DNA of 8,760 nucleotides, from positions 1 through 8,760 of the forward strand of contig JBAXTU010000028.1 in assembly GCA_037130015.1 (NCBI GenBank), read 5' to 3'. A program made the translations under genes and the position numbers. Under the pieces are notes generated by a model, which worked only from the letters and a program-made list of their open reading frames with translations, ran no database searches and was not told the DNA's origin. Positions 5,145-8,760 of the stretch are shown here, piece by piece (the first letter of the stretch is position 1; every line of letters begins with the position of its first letter). This stretch comes from JBAXTU01 sp037130015 (lineage in GTDB: Bacteria > Patescibacteriota > Patescibacteriia > 2-01-FULL-39-33).

Positions 5145-6446
5145 TTATTTTACTAATTTTCCAGGTCCTTTAGGATCATAGCCATTCATTACTTCATCGC
5201 CGTCTTTATAGCCATCACCATCTGTGTCAGCCTTGTTGGGATCAGTACCGTAAATTTTTTCATCAAGATTAGATAGGCCATCTTGATCATAATCTAAATT
5301 ATCTATTTCTCCGTTTAAATTATCAATTGAACTAGTACTATCACCAAAGTCTGAAGCAGACATCATTTTAGACGTAAGCTCGCTCATAACATCTTTAAAT
5401 GGTGTGGAACTGACAGGAGCCGTAATCTTTATAGCTTTATTATAATTGGTGACTAGCAGAGACTGACTAATTTTTATGGTCATATCTTTGTCATCAAAGC
5501 TAAAATCAGCCACAACTTTTCTGAAAACTAGCGTCTTTTTGCCAATCCAAACTTCACCACCAATAGTGACGGATTTTAATTGCTCGTCTAGATTTTTTAA
5601 ATATTCATCTGTGCCAGTAGCTGACAAAAGTTGCTTATTTTTGGCTTCTTTGTCCAAATCCATAGCGAATTTTTTGAAAGCTTCTTTGTCAAAATCCATT
5701 TTTAAATGATAGGAATTTTCATTGTCTATTTTTTCGTAGCCCAAACTCGTCAATTTAATAAAACTGTTTTTATTGTAAGCAACAATTATTTTGTCGCGCC
5801 AATCTTCAAACTCTTTGGCACTGGCACTGGTTGAAGAAGCATCCACTTTAAAACCATACTGATCATGCAAATCATTAAGATTTATTCTAATCCATTTATC
5901 ATTAACACTGCTTAAATCAATCATGCCTAGTGGCGGAATACCCTTAATTTTCAAATAAAAATTTTCCTTATCAGCCATTACATAGCTAATGGTTGGAGAA
6001 AAACGCACCGCGCCAACCAAAGGAATGTCTATGGTGGTGGGCAAATCAATTGTCGTCTCCGAGGCTAGATTAGGCGCAATTTTATTATTTACAAAATCTG
6101 TTTTGGAATTAACCTTAAAATTAATATTTTGGTCAATCATAGTACCAACTATGGAGGTGAAAGTGTCTGAAAGTGTTGTCTTTGGCTTAAAATCAACACT
6201 CAAATCATAATTAACAGATTCTGATTTTACATTTTTTAAATTATCCAAAGCGCGACTGAAAGCATCTTCGGGAGTGAGTGTGATATTACTAAAATAATAA
6301 AAAGCGCCAAAACCAACACCAACAATTAGTAAAATAACAAAACCAACAACTATCATGGCCATTTTTTTATTTGGCTGTGATGGCGGTTCAGTATGTCCGG
6401 CTGGCATAGTGACGGGAGAGTTAAAAGATAATCCTTCTTCAGTCAT
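5145..6446 (-). CDS. Membrane-anchored extracytoplasmic protein with C-terminal Ca-binding Asp loops
   Basis: A 433-residue protein of unknown role. Residues 1-28 are a short Pro-rich cytoplasmic tail, and 29-52 form one membrane helix without a visible signal cleavage site. An outside domain of about 330 residues follows, rich in alternating Lys/Asp/Thr/Ser, with stretches such as SESVNYDLSVDF and SYHLKMDFDKEAFKKFA. This resembles beta-rich lipoprotein-type domains (LppX/DUF-like) by eye only. The C-terminus has two Asp-rich loops of thrombospondin type 3/EF-hand style, DYDQDGLSNLDE (385-396) and DTDGDGYKDGDE (407-418), joined by YGTDPNKA. These are typical calcium-binding repeats of bacterial surface proteins. 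It lies 11 nt after the glycosyltransferase-like gene and 8 nt before the SpoU gene, suggesting co-transcription. No enzyme motif and no LPXTG sorting signal are visible. Confidence 0.85.
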   Translation of the reverse strand: MTEEGLSFNSPVTMPAGHTEPPSQPNKKMAMIVVGFVILLIVGVGFGAFYYFSNITLTPEDAFSRALDNLKNVKSESVNYDLSVDFKPKTTLSDTFTSIVGTMIDQNINFKVNSKTDFVNNKIAPNLASETTIDLPTTIDIPLVGAVRFSPTISYVMADKENFYLKIKGIPPLGMIDLSSVNDKWIRINLNDLHDQYGFKVDASSTSASAKEFEDWRDKIIVAYNKNSFIKLTSLGYEKIDNENSYHLKMDFDKEAFKKFAMDLDKEAKNKQLLSATGTDEYLKNLDEQLKSVTIGGEVWIGKKTLVFRKVVADFSFDDKDMTIKISQSLLVTNYNKAIKITAPVSSTPFKDVMSELTSKMMSASDFGDSTSSIDNLNGEIDNLDYDQDGLSNLDEKIYGTDPNKADTDGDGYKDGDEVMNGYDPKGPGKLVK

Positions 6447-6457
6447 AAATTTATTTA

Positions 6458-7801
6458 TTAATATTGTAAAACAGTATGAATACTCTTAACTTCTTCATAC
6501 TCATGGAAAACAATTTTTTTAATATTAAAAGTACCATGTTTTGGAGCTTCGGTATAACCCTGCATAGACGCCTCAGCCAACCAACCTGATTTGAGCCAAT
6601 CAACTAGCCATTCATTAACATATTTTGGATCTTCTTGATCCATGCCAGCTCCAATAGATTCCAACCATTTACGATTGAATTCCTCTTGACTGCCAATAGG
6701 CGGAGCCATAATAATTGGCAATCCCAATCCGCAATAAAAAGACAACTCACTGGGTTTGGTCCATAAAATATCAGTGGTTCTTAGACATTTATTAAAATCA
6801 ATAAAATAATCATCCTTTTTGGCATTAAAAACAATTTTAATATTCTTGCCTAAAAATTTATCCAGACCTATTTTAGCTATTTCTTGACGAAAATATTTTT
6901 CAACATCAATATTAACACCAGCTACTAAATTCAGATTAAACTGCCCATCAATAATTTCCTGTTTTAAGCTCTGGGCTATTTCCATGCCCAATTCCCGTTG
7001 AGCGCCAGCTCCGCCAACACAAAAAGTGATAGTGACCGGCCTAGAAGAAGACATCTTTAATTTTTTTGAACCCAACTGTCCAACCAAAGTCTTTTTATAG
7101 CGATTGATGTAAATTTTTTGCGGATCAAGCTGAATAAGTCTGCGTCCAAGATCTTCTTTAATTGTTTTTAAGTGTAAACCAACATTTTCATTGGGCAAAG
7201 GAAAACCAGTCAAAAAAATACGGCTAGCATCAACGCCATATAGTTTTAGGCGTTCTTCAACCCTTCTATTAGATGCCAGATAGATAATGCGACTGTCTTT
7301 TGGCTTGGGTGGTACCCAAGTGCGGGAAATATCAGCATCACACAAAATACAATAAATTTCTCCGGGATAATTGAAATATTCAGCCATCATGGCTGTGACA
7401 AAAAAAGTAGTAACAAGTGGTCTTGGTTTTTTGGCTAATTTGTCTATTAAATGCTTACCCCAATCGGCTTTCCTAAAAAGTTCATAAGTCTGCTTAAGTT
7501 GTATATTGGATTTTGACAAATCACGACGCGGATAAAATGCTGGAATAGTCTGTAATTGATCATAAAATTCAAAAATTTTATCGCCAATAAACGGCACTTT
7601 TTTAAAACGAGAAATAAACTCATACAACATACGGCTGTCAGTCCAAATCAGTTTGTCTTTTTCCGGTATGCCCGGATAATCATTGGCTGTAATAATCTCA
7701 CCACCTTCGGCTATTGATTTGAATGGATAGGCGGCACGCTGGTGGCCATAACCCATATCAACAGTGACAATCCAAGCTGTTTTTATTTTTTTACTAAGCA
7801 T
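6458..7801 (-). CDS. GT-B glycosyltransferase-like protein (MurG/MGDG synthase-like)
   Basis: A 447-residue protein with two halves typical of the GT-B fold. The N-terminal MGYGHQRAA (16-24) corresponds to the GxGHxxAA loop of processive diacylglycerol glucosyltransferases, MGDG synthases and MurG. FLTGFPLPN lies near 196-204. The second half opens with TFCVGGAGAQRELG (259-272), like the GGS/GAG loop of that group. The likely nucleotide-sugar site is LWTKPSELSFYCGLGLP (346-362), followed by PPIGSQEEFNRKWL (367-380), which matches the usual TKPG...SEA...GLP...PGQE.N layout. It probably transfers a sugar to a lipid or cell-envelope acceptor at the inner membrane face, but donor and acceptor are unknown. 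One caution: TKPS replaces the common TKPGG. It is the first gene of the operon, driven by the promoter embedded in the HU terminator. No Shine-Dalgarno site precedes the ATG. Confidence 0.75.
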   Translation of the reverse strand: MLSKKIKTAWIVTVDMGYGHQRAAYPFKSIAEGGEIITANDYPGIPEKDKLIWTDSRMLYEFISRFKKVPFIGDKIFEFYDQLQTIPAFYPRRDLSKSNIQLKQTYELFRKADWGKHLIDKLAKKPRPLVTTFFVTAMMAEYFNYPGEIYCILCDADISRTWVPPKPKDSRIIYLASNRRVEERLKLYGVDASRIFLTGFPLPNENVGLHLKTIKEDLGRRLIQLDPQKIYINRYKKTLVGQLGSKKLKMSSSRPVTITFCVGGAGAQRELGMEIAQSLKQEIIDGQFNLNLVAGVNIDVEKYFRQEIAKIGLDKFLGKNIKIVFNAKKDDYFIDFNKCLRTTDILWTKPSELSFYCGLGLPIIMAPPIGSQEEFNRKWLESIGAGMDQEDPKYVNEWLVDWLKSGWLAEASMQGYTEAPKHGTFNIKKIVFHEYEEVKSIHTVLQY

Positions 7802-7829
7802 AAAATAACAAATTTAAATTTATAGTTTA

Positions 7830-7858
7830 ATTATAACTAAAAACCCCGTTCTTATCAA
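7830..7858 (-). promoter_or_regulatory. Promoter of the glycosyltransferase operon, overlapping the HU terminator
   Basis: On the minus strand, TTGATA (7858-7853), a 17-nt spacer and TATAAT (7835-7830) form a near-consensus promoter. The -35 lies in the terminator loop region, and the spacer covers the descending stem arm and T-run. Predicted start is near 7823, with a leader of about 22 nt to the ATG at 7801. Confidence 0.75.
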
Positions 7859-7868
7859 ACGGGGTTTT
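7840..7868 (-). terminator. Rho-independent terminator of the HU gene
   Basis: AAAACCCCGTT (7840-7850) and AACGGGGTTTT (7858-7868) are exact 11-bp inverted repeats with loop CTTATCA. On the minus strand the stem ends in TTTTTAG. It is a strong terminator about 20 nt after the HU stop codon. Confidence 0.92.
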
Positions 7869-7889
7869 GAAACTATAAAATAATAAATC

Positions 7890-8171
7890 TTATAGAACAG
7901 CTTCTTTGGCGGCTTTGGCCACACGGAATTTGACAACCACTTTGGCTGGAATCTTGATACTCTCGCCAGTGGCTGGATTACGGCCTTCGCGCGCTTTTCT
8001 GTGAATCTTCACTAATTTACCCAAGCCTGGAACCACGAATTCACCGCTCTTTTTAACTTCGGTATAAGCCATCTCGGCCATTGTCTCTAATATACCGCCG
8101 ACATCTTTTTTGCTCAAACCGGTTTTGTCAGCCAAGGTGGCCACGATTTGTGATTTGGTCATTTTTGCCAT
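7890..8171 (-). CDS. HU-family nucleoid DNA-binding protein
   Basis: A 93-residue histone-like protein of standard HU/IHF length that binds and bends DNA as a dimer in the nucleoid. The N-terminal helices MTKSQIVATLADKTGLSKKD (4-23) form the dimer body. FVVPGLGKLVKIHRKAREGR leads into the DNA-binding arm, whose tip GRNPATGE (63-70) includes the intercalating Pro66. IKIPAKVVVKFRVAKAAKE closes the domain. The ATG at 8171 gives MAKMTKSQ; a second ATG three codons on is also possible and would match shorter HU proteins. It is a single-gene unit with its own promoter about 87 nt upstream and a strong terminator. No Shine-Dalgarno site is seen. HU rather than IHF is inferred, since no partner subunit is visible. 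Confidence 0.96.
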   Translation of the reverse strand: MAKMTKSQIVATLADKTGLSKKDVGGILETMAEMAYTEVKKSGEFVVPGLGKLVKIHRKAREGRNPATGESIKIPAKVVVKFRVAKAAKEAVL

Positions 8172-8257
8172 AAGGATCTTTTTTTATTTATTAGCTTAAT
8201 TAAATTTTTTATATTAATTCTAGATAAAAGTTTTCCACAAGTCTTTTAGCTATTACT

Positions 8258-8285
8258 ATTATATAGCATTTTCCAAAAAAAACAA
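8258..8285 (-). promoter_or_regulatory. Promoter of the HU gene
   Basis: On the minus strand, TATAAT (8263-8258) is preceded at 16 nt by TTGTTT (8285-8280), a partial -35 match, lying just after the helicase stop codon. Predicted start is near 8251, giving an AT-rich leader of about 80 nt, longer than the leaders of the other minus-strand genes. The region 8172-8296 holds no other gene. Confidence 0.6.
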
Positions 8286-8296
8286 GCAAAAACCAA

Positions 8297-8760
8297 CTAA
8301 TTTTTTCTTTTAGCAATCACTCTCTGCCAAAAATTGGCAGACACATCATCTTCATCTGATTCATCTTCACTCACATAACGCACCTCATTATCGTCTATTT
8401 TTTTATTTTTTATTTTTGAATTATCAGTAAAAAATGTCTGAGATGAGCCAAAATAACTGGCTTTTGAGCTTGGAGCGACTTGCCACTCTTCATAGGCACT
8501 TTCCGGCAACTCTTTGATAAACTGAGACATTTGCGCTAGGTTTTGGCCATAAGAAGAAAATAAAGTGTAGGTCAGATATAATTGACTTTCAGCGCGCGTG
8601 ACCGCCACATAAAACAAACGGCGTTCTTCTTCAATATCATTTTGACTGGACATGGACTTGGCGCCAGGAAATTGACCGTCAATCAAACCAATGACAAAAA
8701 CAGCTGTCCATTCCAAACCTTTGGCTTGGTGAATAGTGGATAAAGTGACTGCCTCAGTAC
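8297..8760 (-). CDS. UvrD/PcrA/Rep-type superfamily 1 helicase, C-terminal part (5' cut by window)
   Basis: The frame is open from the right edge of the window to a TAG at 8297, giving 153 visible residues; the N-terminus lies outside. Motif V is TEAVTLSTIHQAKGLEW, just inside the edge, and motif VI is EEERRLFYVAVTRAESQLYL. Both are characteristic of UvrD/PcrA/Rep 3'-5' DNA helicases used in repair and in removing stalled complexes. The section after motif VI is about 110 residues, ending in an acidic linker (SEDESDEDD) and FWQRVIAKRKN. No Tudor-like RNA-polymerase-binding tail of the PcrA type is seen. A TTG at 8716 is internal and not the true start. Which family member it is cannot be settled from this fragment. 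No convincing terminator follows; an 8-T run overlaps the HU promoter region. Confidence 0.92.
   Translation of the reverse strand, partial: TEAVTLSTIHQAKGLEWTAVFVIGLIDGQFPGAKSMSSQNDIEEERRLFYVAVTRAESQLYLTYTLFSSYGQNLAQMSQFIKELPESAYEEWQVAPSSKASYFGSSQTFFTDNSKIKNKKIDDNEVRYVSEDESDEDDVSANFWQRVIAKRKN

Noticed and set aside
8231..8239. TTTTCCACA on the plus strand, a fit to the DnaA box pattern TTWTNCACA, in the HU leader
   Set aside because: It is a single site with no second box nearby, no AT-rich unwinding repeats and no dnaA or dnaN neighbour; one such match is expected by chance in AT-rich DNA.
8297..8716. A stand-alone 139-residue protein starting at TTG 8716
   Set aside because: The frame continues upstream to the window edge and the added residues complete helicase motif V, so this is the tail of a larger gene.
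1..8760. CRISPR array, insertion sequence, prophage, toxin-antitoxin or defence module
   Set aside because: No regularly spaced repeats, transposase or integrase motifs, terminal inverted repeats or known defence domains were seen on either strand.

Overview
The window looks like a compact, AT-rich bacterial chromosome segment, most plausibly from a Patescibacteria (CPR) genome. This rests on gene content and style rather than any phylogenetic marker I can test. The pointers are a cobalamin-independent QueH, a membrane-anchored protein ending in Asp-rich thrombospondin-3-like calcium loops, a MurG/MGDG-synthase-like glycosyltransferase, very short intergenic gaps, almost no Shine-Dalgarno sites, and stop codons that are nearly all TAA (one TAG, no TGA). 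Every gene reads through under the standard bacterial code.

Layout from left to right. Positions 1-806 (minus) hold a multi-spanning membrane protein cut by the left edge. Positions 853-3097 (minus) form a tight operon, rarA - NUDIX (Ap4A-hydrolase-like) - queH, with a 6-nt gap and then an 8-nt overlap. Positions 3138-3688 (plus) are a self-contained unit: consensus promoter, short leader with a hairpin, strong ribosome binding site, a 131-residue four-helix membrane protein of unknown function, and a strong terminator. It is the only plus-strand gene. Positions 3692-4378 (minus) encode UppS, which makes the undecaprenyl lipid carrier, from its own promoter. Positions 4440-4557 contain two terminator-like hairpins and a possible tiny transcript. 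Positions 4573-7801 (minus) form a second operon: glycosyltransferase-like protein, anchored Ca-loop protein, SpoU/TrmH methyltransferase, then tRNA-Pro(CGG). Positions 7890-8171 (minus) encode an HU nucleoid protein with its own promoter and terminator. Positions 8297-8760 (minus) are the C-terminal end of a UvrD/PcrA-type helicase cut by the right edge.

Functional themes are genome maintenance (RarA, UvrD, HU), RNA modification and translation (QueH, SpoU methylase, tRNA-Pro), envelope building (UppS, the glycosyltransferase, membrane proteins) and nucleotide housekeeping (NUDIX). I see no CRISPR array, insertion sequence, phage module, toxin-antitoxin pair or defence cassette, and I cannot honestly point to a new multi-gene system. 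The most interesting signals are regulatory. A promoter is threaded through the HU terminator, several promoters share an extended -10 of the form TGTTATAAT, and the lone plus-strand membrane gene has expression signals unlike those of its neighbours.
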